DNA of 64,000 nucleotides from Acinetobacter sp. ANC 4558 (GTDB lineage Bacteria; Pseudomonadota; Gammaproteobacteria; Pseudomonadales; Moraxellaceae), in NCBI RefSeq assembly GCF_002135375.1, contig NZ_NEGH01000001.1:186001-250000 (forward strand), written 5' to 3'. Within the stretch, counting starts at the first letter, position 1; each line of letters opens with the position of its first letter. Positions 49,001 through 58,567 of the stretch are shown one piece after another. The notes below the pieces were generated by a model, which made no database searches, was not told the DNA's origin, and was given only the letters and a program-made list of their open reading frames with translations. Made by a program: the position numbers and the translations under genes.

Positions 49001-49333
49001 TTAATTAGGTCCTTTTTCTTGAGCAATCGCTTCAACTTCACGCACTGCTTCTTCATTTAACTGATCTAATTTATTATTCGCAATATAGGAGTACACGCCA
49101 CATAAAACAAATGATAAAACGATAATGCCCAATCCGAGTGGAATCCCCCAAGTGGTTACTCCACCTGAAAGTGAACTTAATAAAAATTCTTTGTTATAGC
49201 CTACTAACAGCATAAAACCGACATAAACAACTAGCATGATGATCGTCAATGTCCAACTAAGGATACTTTTTTGACGAACCATTTCTTTAAACTTTGGATT
49301 TTGTAGAATTCGATCTACCTGAGTTCCATCCAT
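49001..49333 (-). CDS. yjcH: DUF485 inner-membrane protein YjcH
   Basis: The 110-residue protein has two TM segments (about 25-45 and 63-83), the DUF485 pattern with [25 protein letters not shown] and a charged tail. In E. coli yjcH lies in the acs-yjcH-actP operon. Here it is co-transcribed with actP while acs is about 14 kb away. The function is not established, but the pairing is conserved. Confidence 0.9.
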   Translation of the reverse strand: MDGTQVDRILQNPKFKEMVRQKSILSWTLTIIMLVVYVGFMLLVGYNKEFLLSSLSGGVTTWGIPLGLGIIVLSFVLCGVYSYIANNKLDQLNEEAVREVEAIAQEKGPN

Positions 49334-49522
49334 AATCTTACTCCTTGATGTATCTAGACCCTAGATACATGAAACTTTTTAATTTGTATTTTCGATGACA
49401 AAAGTAACAAGGTTATAGGGTGGTTGTAATTTAGACTTTGGTCGTTAAAAAAATATCAATTCAAACTGTATCGTTCACGAATGGAGTATGATGCTGAATA
49501 AAACGATTGTGATGTGAGCAAT

Positions 49523-52500
49523 ATGAACAGTTGGCTACTAATTGGAGTGCTTGTCCTTTATATCGCACTTCTATTTATTTGTGCTTTTTTTGGCGAAAAA
49601 CATGCAAGTCGCCTAAGTACACGTGGTCGAATGTTCTTATTTAGTCTAACACTTGGTGTGTACTGTTCATCTTGGACCTTTTATGGCGCAACTGGTGCTG
49701 CAGTACGAGATGGAATTTTATTTTTACCTATTTACTTAGGTCCATTGCTTTTTGTTGCTCTAGGTTACGATATTTGGCGACGTTTAGGTCGTGTGCGACA
49801 GCATCATGCGATCTCCTCTATTGCCGATTTTATTGCTGCTCGTTATGGTAAAAGTGGAATGCTTGCCTCATTGGTGACCATTCTTGCTGTTATTGCGATT
49901 ATTCCTTATTTAGCCCTCCAACTTAGAGCTATTGCATTAAGTGCAAATGTTATTTTAGCTCCTACAGAAGGACTGACAAATACCACCAATAGTGTTTTAT
50001 TTTTAACAGGCATGCTCGCAATTTTAGCCATGATATTTGGAACAAGACAAATTGCCAATACAGAACAGCATGGCGGTTTAATGCTTGCAGTTGCATTCGA
50101 ATCTTTTGTTAAGCTCTTTGCTTTACTTTGTGTAGCAGGATTTTTCTTATTTGATTCACCTGAAAATATAGTACTTATTTCACAAGATATTTCACATACA
50201 TTCAAAAATATACAAATGTATGGTGTTCCAGATACCTTTTGGATTCAAACCTTACTTGCAGGTTTAGCGATTATTTGTTTACCTCGCCAATTCCATGTTG
50301 CTGTCGTGGAATTACGTGATGAAAAACATATTAAAGGTGCAAGAAAATGGTTTGCAGTTTATTTAATTTTGACCATTGTTGCCATCATTCCTATTGCAAG
50401 TTGGGCTTTACATGCTGCACCACATTACTTAGCTGTACCTGATGTTGCAGTTTTATCATTGCCTTTAAGTTATAACCAAGATTGGTTAACTTTATTGGCA
50501 TTTTTAGGTGGATTTTCTGCCTCTACTGGAATGCTTCTTGTTTCATCCGTCGCTTTGTCCATTATGCTGAGTAATGATCTTATTATGCCAGCATTATGGC
50601 GATTTGAAATATTTTCGAGGCATGATAAACGCTTACCGCTTGTCCTTAAATTTACACGTCGAATCTGTATTTTAGCCGTGATGCTACTTGGCTTTTTGTT
50701 CTTTCATTTTTTCAATGATATTGATCAACTTTCTGTTTTTGGCTTATTAGCATTTAGCGCAGTTGCACAATTTTCACCTTCTCTGATTGGTGGTTTATAT
50801 TGGCGTGGAGGAAGTAAACAAGGAGTTTATGCAGGTCTTATTATTGGTTTTCTCATGTGGGCCTATACTTTACTTTTACCCACAATATTAAGAAGCTTAC
50901 CGCAAGATTTTCATAGTTACACCCATCATTTTTTAAATTTTGGTCCATTCGGTTTAACGTGGCTCCGACCCGAAGCATTGCTTAATTTTGAATCTTTAGC
51001 ACCATTAACTCATGGCGTTATTTGGTCATTAGGCTTAAATATCATTCTCTTCATTTGGGTTTCTCATATTTTCCGCCCAAGTATTGCTGAACAAATTCAG
51101 GCTGAAAGCTTTTTTTATTATGAAACGAAACCCTTACCATCTCAGTCGTCCAATACAGAAGTCAATTATTTACAACACGATGTTGCTCGCTTAAAAGTAG
51201 CCGATCTCATTACACTCGCAAAACGGATTACTGGAGATGAGCCTACTTTACGTGCTTTCCAACAATTTTGTACCCAAAATGATGTTGTACTCAATGAAAA
51301 TAGTAATGCCAATGGGATGTGGTGGCGTTTTACTGAACAATATTTAGCAGGAACAATTGGAGCCGCATCAGCGCGAACACTCTTAACAACAGCCATGGTC
51401 AATAATGGTTTAGCCCTTGGGCAAGTTGCTAATATTCTTGACCAAGCCTCACAATGGCAACGTTTTAACCAAAACCTAATCATGACCATGATTGATCATA
51501 TGACGCAAGGCGTCAGCGTTGTTGATGAGAATATGTGTTTGGTTGCTTGGAATAATCAATATTTAAAACTTTTTGATTATCCTAAAGATATTGTTTATGT
51601 CGGATGCCCAATTTCAGATTTAATTCGTTATAACGCTGAACGTGGTGAATGTGGTCCTGGTTCGATTGAGGAACATGTTCGCAAACGAATCCATTGGATG
51701 AAAGTTGGTAGTGCTCATGAATTTGAACGTATTCGTAAAGATGGACTTGTCATTCAAATGCGTGGAAATCCAATTGAAGGTGGTGGATTTGTCACAACTT
51801 TTGCTGATATTACAGCCTTTCGTGAAAATGAAGCCGTCTTAGAAGCACGTGTTCAAGATCGGACACAGCAACTTGCGAATGCGTTGACAGAGCAACAACT
51901 TGCACGTGAACAAGCCGATAAAGCCAATATGTCAAAAAGCCGTTTTATTGCCGCTGCAAGTCATGATTTACTCCAGCCCATGCATGCAGCACGGTTATTC
52001 AGTACTGCACTAGAACAAAGTATACAATCAAAAGAAGATCGAGTGACTTTACAGCAACTTGATCGTGCCTTACATGGGGCTGAAAGTATGCTCTCTGCAC
52101 TCTTAGATATTGCGCGTTTGGAAGGTGGAACAATTCAACCGAATCGTCAATCTTATCCCTTACATGATTTATTAAATGATTTAGAGCTGCAATTTAAATC
52201 AATTGCTGCTCAGCGGAATATTCATTTTAGCGTCCATGATGCACAATTTTGGATTGATACCGATCCACAATGGATTCGACGTATTATCCAAAACTTTGTC
52301 AGTAATGCTTTGAGATATACTGCCAAAGGACGTGTGATTGTCGGTGTTTTACGTTCCGCAAGCCGCCCGAATCATATTCGTATTGGTGTTTGGGATACTG
52401 GTCCAGGTATTGCTGAAGAGCAACGGATCAAACTTTTTCAAGAATTTGAGCGCTGCGGACATACTTCACCTTGGGGAGAACAAGGTCTTGGCTTAGGTCT

Positions 52501-53014
52501 TGCTATTGTACACCGCATGACCAGTTTATTAGATTATCCCGTACATGTTTATTCACGTTATGGGAAAGGTTCATGCTTCATGATTGAAGTCCCTACCGTT
52601 ACTGCACCTAAAATGATAATCAGTCCAACTCAAACGATACCATTGAAATCAAAAGCCTATAAAATACTATGTCTGGATAATGATGAAACTATTCTTGAAG
52701 GTATGGCAACATTACTCACCAAATGGGGATATCAGGTTTTTAAAGCGATTGAACCTGAACAAGCCTGTCAAATTATCGAGCAGGAAAATATTCAAGTTTG
52801 GTTGGTCGATCAACATTTAAATCAAAACAAAATGGGGCTTGATTTTATTTTACAATATCGTCAAGAGCATATTGCAATCGCGCTCATTACAGCAGATTCA
52901 GATCCTGAGTTACCGCAAAAACTCAAAGACCTCAATATTATTTTGTTGAAGAAACCTTTAAAACCAGCATCTTTACGGTCATGGTTATCTGGTCTAAAAA
53001 TTAATGATACTTAA
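49523..53014 (+). CDS. crbS: CrbS: SSS-symporter-fused hybrid histidine kinase
   Basis: The 1163-residue protein joins a sodium/solute symporter-like membrane domain (about 1-515, 13 TM), a linker, a PAS domain (about 645-760; DNMTQGVSVVDENM region), a HisKA with the H-box AAASHDLLQPMHAARLF (His near 813), an HATPase (GPGIAEEQ and GLGLGLAIVHRM) and a C-terminal receiver domain (phospho-Asp near 1093 in WLVDQHLN). This is the CrbS/CbrA design, where CrbS with CrbR controls acs. The start ATG at 49523 is favoured over a GTG at 49514. It is divergent from yjcH-actP. Confidence 0.9.
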   Translation: MNSWLLIGVLVLYIALLFICAFFGEKHASRLSTRGRMFLFSLTLGVYCSSWTFYGATGAAVRDGILFLPIYLGPLLFVALGYDIWRRLGRVRQHHAISSIADFIAARYGKSGMLASLVTILAVIAIIPYLALQLRAIALSANVILAPTEGLTNTTNSVLFLTGMLAILAMIFGTRQIANTEQHGGLMLAVAFESFVKLFALLCVAGFFLFDSPENIVLISQDISHTFKNIQMYGVPDTFWIQTLLAGLAIICLPRQFHVAVVELRDEKHIKGARKWFAVYLILTIVAIIPIASWALHAAPHYLAVPDVAVLSLPLSYNQDWLTLLAFLGGFSASTGMLLVSSVALSIMLSNDLIMPALWRFEIFSRHDKRLPLVLKFTRRICILAVMLLGFLFFHFFNDIDQLSVFGLLAFSAVAQFSPSLIGGLYWRGGSKQGVYAGLIIGFLMWAYTLLLPTILRSLPQDFHSYTHHFLNFGPFGLTWLRPEALLNFESLAPLTHGVIWSLGLNIILFIWVSHIFRPSIAEQIQAESFFYYETKPLPSQSSNTEVNYLQHDVARLKVADLITLAKRITGDEPTLRAFQQFCTQNDVVLNENSNANGMWWRFTEQYLAGTIGAASARTLLTTAMVNNGLALGQVANILDQASQWQRFNQNLIMTMIDHMTQGVSVVDENMCLVAWNNQYLKLFDYPKDIVYVGCPISDLIRYNAERGECGPGSIEEHVRKRIHWMKVGSAHEFERIRKDGLVIQMRGNPIEGGGFVTTFADITAFRENEAVLEARVQDRTQQLANALTEQQLAREQADKANMSKSRFIAAASHDLLQPMHAARLFSTALEQSIQSKEDRVTLQQLDRALHGAESMLSALLDIARLEGGTIQPNRQSYPLHDLLNDLELQFKSIAAQRNIHFSVHDAQFWIDTDPQWIRRIIQNFVSNALRYTAKGRVIVGVLRSASRPNHIRIGVWDTGPGIAEEQRIKLFQEFERCGHTSPWGEQGLGLGLAIVHRMTSLLDYPVHVYSRYGKGSCFMIEVPTVTAPKMIISPTQTIPLKSKAYKILCLDNDETILEGMATLLTKWGYQVFKAIEPEQACQIIEQENIQVWLVDQHLNQNKMGLDFILQYRQEHIAIALITADSDPELPQKLKDLNIILLKKPLKPASLRSWLSGLKINDT

Positions 53015-53397
53015 ACTTAAAGTATTTTTAGCCTCTGAATAGCATTAATTCAAAGCTTTTTATATATCATTCCATTATCGCTAGATCATTCATCTCATGG
53101 TCTAGCGATGTCATGAGAAAATTTTTTCTGCCAGAAACTAAAGTTTTTAATCAGATTGTTTACTGTGTTGGCATTAACTTCCAAAATATAGTTAACAATA
53201 CTTTAATCTTTGATTTAATAAACTAATTTATTGATTTTATTGAATATATTTTGTAATTTTTTGCCACACCCAATACTCAACTTATAGCGTATTCTATTTT
53301 ATAAGATGAAAAACCAACAATTAAACGATTAGTTTAGTCTCTAAGATTTGATCGACATTGAACTGACTAATCACCTCCACATTAGAGGTAACATTAA
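53015..53397. other. Intergenic region after crbS
   Basis: This 383-base AT-rich stretch contains a 9-bp inverted repeat (ATCGCTAGA / TCTAGCGAT, 15-base loop) at 53077-53109 without a T-run, and a short stem just after the crbS stop. The right part should hold the promoter of the 255-residue ORF (GAGGT ribosome site). No ORF seen. Confidence 0.5.
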
Positions 53398-54165
53398 ATG
53401 AATACCCCACAAAATATGACTCAAAATAATAGTCAAAATCAACAATTCCATCGCCAATATGGTGAAAATTCACTCTTACCAGATATAAATTGGCAAAACT
53501 TATTTCCGCACAGTCATCTCTCATCTGTACATTTAAATGCATTAAATACGCTCTATCAAGCAGCAGTTCCTTTAGCTCTTCAAGTATTTAATGAACTTAA
53601 TTTTGATGTGTTTACGCCAAATGCATATAAACCTCAAGGGCTTGGTCTTTTTGAAAAAATTGCAGAGCAAGAAAGTAAATTAATTAAAATTTTAGAAAAT
53701 GAATCTCAATGCTTAGATGAAAGTACACGTCATCAAATTTGGAGCATGTTGTTACGTGGTGGGGCAGTATTGGTATTTAAAGCATGGTTAGGTAAAGTTA
53801 AAACTGATCAATATTTATTAGATACAACACAATTTGATGAACTTTCAGATTTATTATTCATTAAAACATCACCAATAACCTTAGCAAAATATTTAAATAT
53901 TAACCCTCACTCTAAACAAGATCATATATTTTTAATGTATGACAACAGTGTCTATTTAGATCATTTTAACTGCTTAGAGACGGCAGCTTTATTTGTTGAA
54001 TTAGGTGTATATGATGCAACGTTCTTAAGTTTGAGAGATGATAAAGTTGCACAATATTTGATTGAACGTGATTTGGTCACAACCGAACAAATAGATGAAT
54101 TACAATGCGCATTAAATCCTTTATTTTGTACAGCTTTGAACCCTAAACAAGATTGTATTGCTTAA
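53398..54165 (+). CDS. Hypothetical 255-residue protein
   Basis: The N-terminus is polar, Asn/Gln-rich and probably disordered (NTPQNMTQNNSQNQQFHRQYG). The rest is rich in predicted helices, such as LNALNTLYQAAVPLALQVFNEL and ESKLIKILENESQCLDE. No TM or signal peptide is seen. A GAGGT ribosome site precedes the ATG. It converges with crbR across a perfect bidirectional terminator. I recognise no family; the Gln/Asn start is unlike its neighbours. Confidence 0.6.
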   Translation: MNTPQNMTQNNSQNQQFHRQYGENSLLPDINWQNLFPHSHLSSVHLNALNTLYQAAVPLALQVFNELNFDVFTPNAYKPQGLGLFEKIAEQESKLIKILENESQCLDESTRHQIWSMLLRGGAVLVFKAWLGKVKTDQYLLDTTQFDELSDLLFIKTSPITLAKYLNINPHSKQDHIFLMYDNSVYLDHFNCLETAALFVELGVYDATFLSLRDDKVAQYLIERDLVTTEQIDELQCALNPLFCTALNPKQDCIA

Positions 54166-54181
54166 TTAACTTGACTAAAAC

Positions 54182-54220
54182 AGATATAAAAAGCCTTCAT
54201 TATGAAGGCTTTTTATATCT
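54182..54220. terminator. Bidirectional terminator between the orphan gene and crbR
   Basis: A roughly 19-bp stem centred on AAAAAGCCTTCAT / ATGAAGGCTTTTT with A/T runs on both sides lies between the convergent stops. It touches the crbR stop. Confidence 0.92.
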
Positions 54221-54870
54221 TAAATTTTCTTTTCATCTATATTTAACGCATTAATGGCAAGCACTGCTTGAGTACGATTTTGTACCCCCAATTTACGGAA
54301 AATTGCCGTAACATGTGCCTTAATTGTCGCTTCAGAAACATCCAATTCATATGCAATTTGCTTATTCAACAAACCTTCTGCAACCATCATTAAGACTCTA
54401 AATTGCTGCGGTGTTAAAGACTGAATACGTTCAGCTAAAGCCGTTTCATCCGAAGCTCGTGGATCAAAACTCATATTCTTTGGTAAGTTCGGTGGTAACC
54501 AGATTTCCCCTTCTAATACTTGTTTAATCGCTTCTCCAATATGACTTGGATGCGCTGATTTAGGAATATATCCCATAGCACCATGCGCAATTGCACGCTG
54601 AATAATAGTTGATTCTTCATGTGCAGAAACCACAACTATTGGAAGAGACGGATACTGTGCTCGAACATGTACTAAAGCTGAGAAACCTGAAGCACCCGGT
54701 AAATTTAAATCAAGTAAAACAAGATCTGGCTCAGGACCTTTTTCTAAACGTTCGTAAAACTCATTCACAGCAGCTGTTTCATGAATTTGAGCCTGTGGCA
54801 AACTATAACGTACTGCTTGTATTAAAGCATGACGGAATAAAGGATGATCATCAACGATTAAGATATTCAT
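54220..54870 (-). CDS. crbR: CrbR: NarL/FixJ response regulator of acetate use
   Basis: The 216-residue regulator has a receiver domain (acid pair DD at 7-8, phospho-Asp54 in LLDLNLPG, Lys in YIPKSAH) and a LuxR-type helix-turn-helix (LTPQQFRVLMMVAEGLLNKQIAYELDVSEATIKAHV). The ATG at 54870 (MNILIVDDHP) is the start; a TTG at 54897 is less likely and has no strong ribosome site. It is the expected partner of CrbS, encoded 1.2 kb away on the other strand. In Vibrio and Pseudomonas, CrbR activates acs. Confidence 0.85.
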   Translation of the reverse strand: MNILIVDDHPLFRHALIQAVRYSLPQAQIHETAAVNEFYERLEKGPEPDLVLLDLNLPGASGFSALVHVRAQYPSLPIVVVSAHEESTIIQRAIAHGAMGYIPKSAHPSHIGEAIKQVLEGEIWLPPNLPKNMSFDPRASDETALAERIQSLTPQQFRVLMMVAEGLLNKQIAYELDVSEATIKAHVTAIFRKLGVQNRTQAVLAINALNIDEKKI

Positions 54871-55237
54871 AAGTAACGCGAGAGATCTTGAGCACAATGA
54901 TCCCTATTCTAACCATACATTTAGGATTTAGGATACGTAATTGATCATATTTTTGAATAAAATTTGAGATTTATATACAAATAATGCATGTATTTTCGTA
55001 TTTTTAAAAATCTAATCACTTTTTCTTATAAAATTCATACAGGGATTAAAACAACTTTGTATCATTTAATATGATTATATTTTTCAATAAGTTAAGTATC
55101 ATTTTATATGAAATATCAAATATATATCACTTATATCTAAAAATATGATAACTAATATTTTTTTCATTATTTTACTGTCATGTTCACTTATTAGTTAATA
55201 ACAAGTATTCCGAGATATATAACTTTTAGGTTTCAAA
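54871..55237. other. Intergenic region between crbR and msuE
   Basis: About 365 AT-rich bases between divergent genes. Two near-identical palindromic elements lie at 55060-55077 and 55097-55114. No ORF is seen. Confidence 0.5.
55060..55114. repeat. Pair of operator-like palindromes upstream of msuE
   Basis: TATCATTTAATATGATTA (55060-55077) and TATCATTTTATATGAAAT (55097-55114) share 13 of their first 14 bases and both have TCAT/ATGA symmetry. Centres are 37 bases apart, about 3.5 turns. This pattern suggests a dimeric regulator. Confidence 0.5.
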
Positions 55238-55969
55238 ATGTCTAACATTAATCAACAAAAACCATTAAATATTGTTGCCGTTTCAGGTGGACTCAATAAC
55301 CCGTCTAAAACAGAAGCTTTAGTTCAAGCAATTATAAATGAATTAGGTGAAGCAACACCCATCAATGTTCACTTCATTAAATTTAGTGAAATTGGTTCTT
55401 TATTAGGTGGTGCAATTTATCGCAATCAACTCCCTCAGCGAGTACAAGATGATTTAGCCGCAGTGGAAGCTGCAGATGCTTTAATTGTTGGAACGCCTGT
55501 TTATCGCGCATCTTTCACAGGTTTATTTAAACATTTCTTTGATTTTGTGGAACAAACTGCTTTAGTTGATGTTCCAGTATTATTGGCAGCATCAGGCGGT
55601 AGTGATCGTCATGCTTTAGTACTTGAGCATCAATTACGCCCATTATTTAGTTTCTTCCAAGCACAAACTTTACCAATTGGCGTTTATGCAACAGATCGTG
55701 ACTTTACGCCTGAATATACAATTCATAGTGAATTATTACGTGATCGTATTACTTTAGCTGTTGCACGTGCATTACCAATTCTTGAGTGGGCGCCTGCCAA
55801 AGGTCAACGTGCTGAAGTCATTAAAGAAAAATCTCAACAAGCGAGTCAAAATTTAGGGATTAATAAGCAAATTGAACAAGAGGAAGTTCTTCCCTCTGCA
55901 GCAGTTCCAAGCCTAGATGCTGCTGAAGCCCTGTTACACCCAAATAAGCCAAAAACTCATGTTGCTTAA
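55238..55969 (+). CDS. msuE: NAD(P)H-dependent FMN reductase, MsuE-like
   Basis: The 243-residue flavodoxin-fold protein has the NADPH-dependent FMN reductase pattern: VAVSGGLNNPSKTEALV (about 14-30), VGTPVYRASFTGLFKHFFD and LLAASGGSDRHALVLEHQLRPLF. This matches the SsuE/MsuE branch, with a C-terminal extension. It reduces FMN to FMNH2 for two-component monooxygenases acting on sulfonates. No ssu or msu monooxygenase is adjacent; a DszC-like flavoenzyme lies 4.5 kb downstream. A structured 3' region follows. Confidence 0.85.
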   Translation: MSNINQQKPLNIVAVSGGLNNPSKTEALVQAIINELGEATPINVHFIKFSEIGSLLGGAIYRNQLPQRVQDDLAAVEAADALIVGTPVYRASFTGLFKHFFDFVEQTALVDVPVLLAASGGSDRHALVLEHQLRPLFSFFQAQTLPIGVYATDRDFTPEYTIHSELLRDRITLAVARALPILEWAPAKGQRAEVIKEKSQQASQNLGINKQIEQEEVLPSAAVPSLDAAEALLHPNKPKTHVA

Positions 55970-56010
55970 TTTATTTGATATTCAATAAAAAGAAGTAACA
56001 CAAATCAAAA

Positions 56011-56090
56011 ACTTTCCCATGTTGGAGTGTTTTCCCTAAATGTAATAATGGCATCTTACAATTAGGGCTCATGCTCCAACACAAGAAAGT
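56011..56090 (+). ncRNA. Nested-hairpin structured RNA element
   Basis: Four helices stack in one 80-base element: ACTTTC/GAAAGT (6 bp), TGTTGGAG/CTCCAACA (8 bp, extendable to 11 with G-U pairs), CCCTAA/TTAGGG (6 bp) and TGTAA/TTACA (5 bp), with small symmetric internal loops and a 10-base apical loop. It is 42 bases after the msuE stop and 72 bases before a strong terminator. This looks like a 3'-UTR or an independent small RNA; a promoter of its own is not clear. Confidence 0.55.
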
Positions 56091-56161
56091 CATCAATATA
56101 AATAAATAGAAAATATCTTTTCTTCAAAATAATTTAAAAATATTATGAAATTCCAAGTTTC

Positions 56162-56191
56162 CCTTCAAGGCTCGGCTTGAAGGTTTTTTTT
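56162..56191 (+). terminator. Terminator downstream of the msuE region
   Basis: An 8-bp stem (CCTTCAAG / CTTGAAGG) with a GCTCGG loop is followed by eight Ts. It is 190 bases after the msuE stop. Confidence 0.9.
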
Positions 56192-56282
56192 ATGATGAAA
56201 AATTTTATGCTAACGATCACATTAGAAAAACATTAAAAACTTCTCAAAACCTGTCTTTTCATAGCACAGATTTTATCTACAA

Positions 56283-57608
56283 TTAATACAAACCTAATAA
56301 ATAACCAACTGCCAATAGGTAAAAACTATATAGCCAAATCCAGCCAAATGAATAACGTAAATGGCGCCCCATTTCTGTACCCGCCAATCCCATGGCTAAC
56401 CATGTCGCAGGTGAAAATGGACTTACAAATGTGCCTGCATTATTTCCAATAGCCATTGCATAGACAACTGAATTTGGAGATACGCCTGCTGTTGCTGTTA
56501 CTTCCTGAACAATTGGTAATAAAGCAAAGTAATAGGCATCTGTACTGGTAAATAAATCCATAGGAACACCAAGAACTCCTACAAAGATATGTAAACCTCC
56601 TACCCATGTGCTTGGTAAAATATAAATTAAATCAACAGCAATGGACTTTAACATTCCAGAATCTGACAAAATTCCTAAAAATGCACCCGCAGCAAAAATA
56701 ATTGCAACCATGCTTAACGCTTGCGGTGCATGACGACTAATCGCCTGCATTTGTTCTTTAGGATTTGGAAAATTAATTAGCAGCACTAATGCTAAGGCAA
56801 TCATAAATACATAAGGTGCTGAGAACAATCCAAAGGCTAGACAAGTAATTGCACTTAAAATTAAGACAATATTAATAATAAAGTTTTTAGGTTTAATTTC
56901 CGTATTACTATCTTCAGGTAAATCTTTAATTAAACAGTCTTGTTCAAATGGTGTCGTCCCCATAAGCTTTGCTTTCGCAATTCGACGTTGCTCTCTTAAT
57001 CCCATGATTGCAGCAAAAGCAACCATTCCAAGCATTCCTAAAATTTGTACAGGAATAATGTGTTGCCATAAAAAGGCAGCATCTATTCCTGTCACAGCAG
57101 AAGCTCTACCCAGTGGCCCTCCCCATGGCACCATATTCATCACGCCCATACTACCAGCCATGAGTAAAAGCATTAAATATGGACTCATTCCTAATTGACG
57201 ATATAAAGGAAGTAAAGCAGGAATAATAATTAAAAAAGTTGCTGCACCTGAACCATCTAGATGGACAAATCCAGCAATAATCGTGGTTACGATAGCGACA
57301 ATAACAACATTCCCTTTTGTCAATGTAACCATTCTTTTTATTAACGGATCAAAAATGTGTAATTCTTTTAAAATACTAAAAAATAAAATTGCAAATAAAA
57401 ACATAACCGCTACTTTCGTAACTTTCGTTATCCCTGATTCAAAGAAAGTTGCAACTTCGGATGGAGAAAAACCCGCAATAAATGCGCCAATAAGTGGAAT
57501 AATAGACATCGCAAAAATTGGATTTGCCTTGCCCATCATCAATAATGTCACAATAGTAACAATAATTAGAATCCCGATTAGAGTTAACATCAGAATCAGA
57601 TACTCCAT
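56283..57608 (-). CDS. CitMHS family citrate/proton or Mg-citrate symporter
   Basis: The 441-residue carrier has about 12 TM segments. The CitMHS signatures are seen: AGFVHLDGSGAATFLIIIPALLPLYRQL (about 112-139) and VTGIDAAFLWQHIIPVQILG. It probably takes up citrate, with a metal ion in some family members. It is monocistronic with a long AT-rich upstream region. Confidence 0.85.
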   Translation of the reverse strand: MEYLILMLTLIGILIIVTIVTLLMMGKANPIFAMSIIPLIGAFIAGFSPSEVATFFESGITKVTKVAVMFLFAILFFSILKELHIFDPLIKRMVTLTKGNVVIVAIVTTIIAGFVHLDGSGAATFLIIIPALLPLYRQLGMSPYLMLLLMAGSMGVMNMVPWGGPLGRASAVTGIDAAFLWQHIIPVQILGMLGMVAFAAIMGLREQRRIAKAKLMGTTPFEQDCLIKDLPEDSNTEIKPKNFIINIVLILSAITCLAFGLFSAPYVFMIALALVLLINFPNPKEQMQAISRHAPQALSMVAIIFAAGAFLGILSDSGMLKSIAVDLIYILPSTWVGGLHIFVGVLGVPMDLFTSTDAYYFALLPIVQEVTATAGVSPNSVVYAMAIGNNAGTFVSPFSPATWLAMGLAGTEMGRHLRYSFGWIWLYSFYLLAVGYLLGLY

Positions 57609-57812
57609 GTAATTAATTTAGTTTTATGGGAAATAATATGCTTTTATAATAGTGATATATTACTCAATAAATATTATTTATTTAAAATATAATACATTTA
57701 TATACTTTAAAACAAATTATTTATCGTTTTAATACAATATAATGATTTATATTAAATTTAATCTTGTAATTGATACTTTTAAATGAAGGATATAACTTTT
57801 TTAACAACCTAA

Positions 57813-58442
57813 TTAACCAATATTTATTTCGCTATATAGCATTGAAAGTGCTAAAAGCCCCATAATACTTGATAAGATTTTTAATAATATTTGTTGTATT
57901 CTTACACTAGTTAATTTTACTTTTAATTGTGAAGAAAAAATAATATATCCTGAACCAACGAACATAAGCGTCATGATTGTCATCAACAATAAGAATATGC
58001 TGAGATGAGGCAAAGACTGAGAACCAAAAATAGTCGGTACCAATGCGAAATAAAATGAAATTGTTTTAGGGTTACTCAAGGTAAGTAATAAACCATCGCG
58101 ATAGGAGGAAAAACTTGCGTTAATTTTAAGTGAATATTCCAACAAATTTTCTTTAATAATCCAAAATTTATATGCTAAATATAGCAAATAAATAGATGAC
58201 CCGATTGTAAGATAAAAAGTAAATCGCGAATTTATTTGTGTAATGGTTGTCATCATAAAAATAGAGATCGATAAATAAATTATATCTCCAGTAATAAGGC
58301 CAAATAGCATCATCCAACCATTTCTTTTTCCTTGTGAAATCGTTTTCAACATAATTCCAATCATGCCAGGTCCCGGTATAAAAGCTGCGAAAGCTAACGT
58401 GAAAATATACGTGATCATTTGTATTTTAAGTTCCATCATCAT
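57813..58442 (-). CDS. LysE family amino-acid exporter
   Basis: The 209-residue protein has about six TM segments. The LysE/RhtB pattern FAAFIPGPGMIGIMLKT lies near the N-terminus and LLLTLSNPKTISFYFALVPT in the middle. The start is uncertain: M at 58442 gives MMMELKIQM, while MITYIF is close to the usual LysE start. It is divergent from an Lrp-type regulator, a common arrangement in which the regulator controls the exporter. The amino acid is unknown. Confidence 0.85.
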   Translation of the reverse strand: MMMELKIQMITYIFTLAFAAFIPGPGMIGIMLKTISQGKRNGWMMLFGLITGDIIYLSISIFMMTTITQINSRFTFYLTIGSSIYLLYLAYKFWIIKENLLEYSLKINASFSSYRDGLLLTLSNPKTISFYFALVPTIFGSQSLPHLSIFLLLMTIMTLMFVGSGYIIFSSQLKVKLTSVRIQQILLKILSSIMGLLALSMLYSEINIG

Positions 58443-58567
58443 GTCATTTTATGGCTAATTTCGTTTTATATTTTTTTATAAAACCATAGGTAAATGTGTT
58501 CTATTCATTTCCCATAATGATAAAAATAAGGTATAAAATACCCTTAAATGATTATTTTTAGAAAAAT

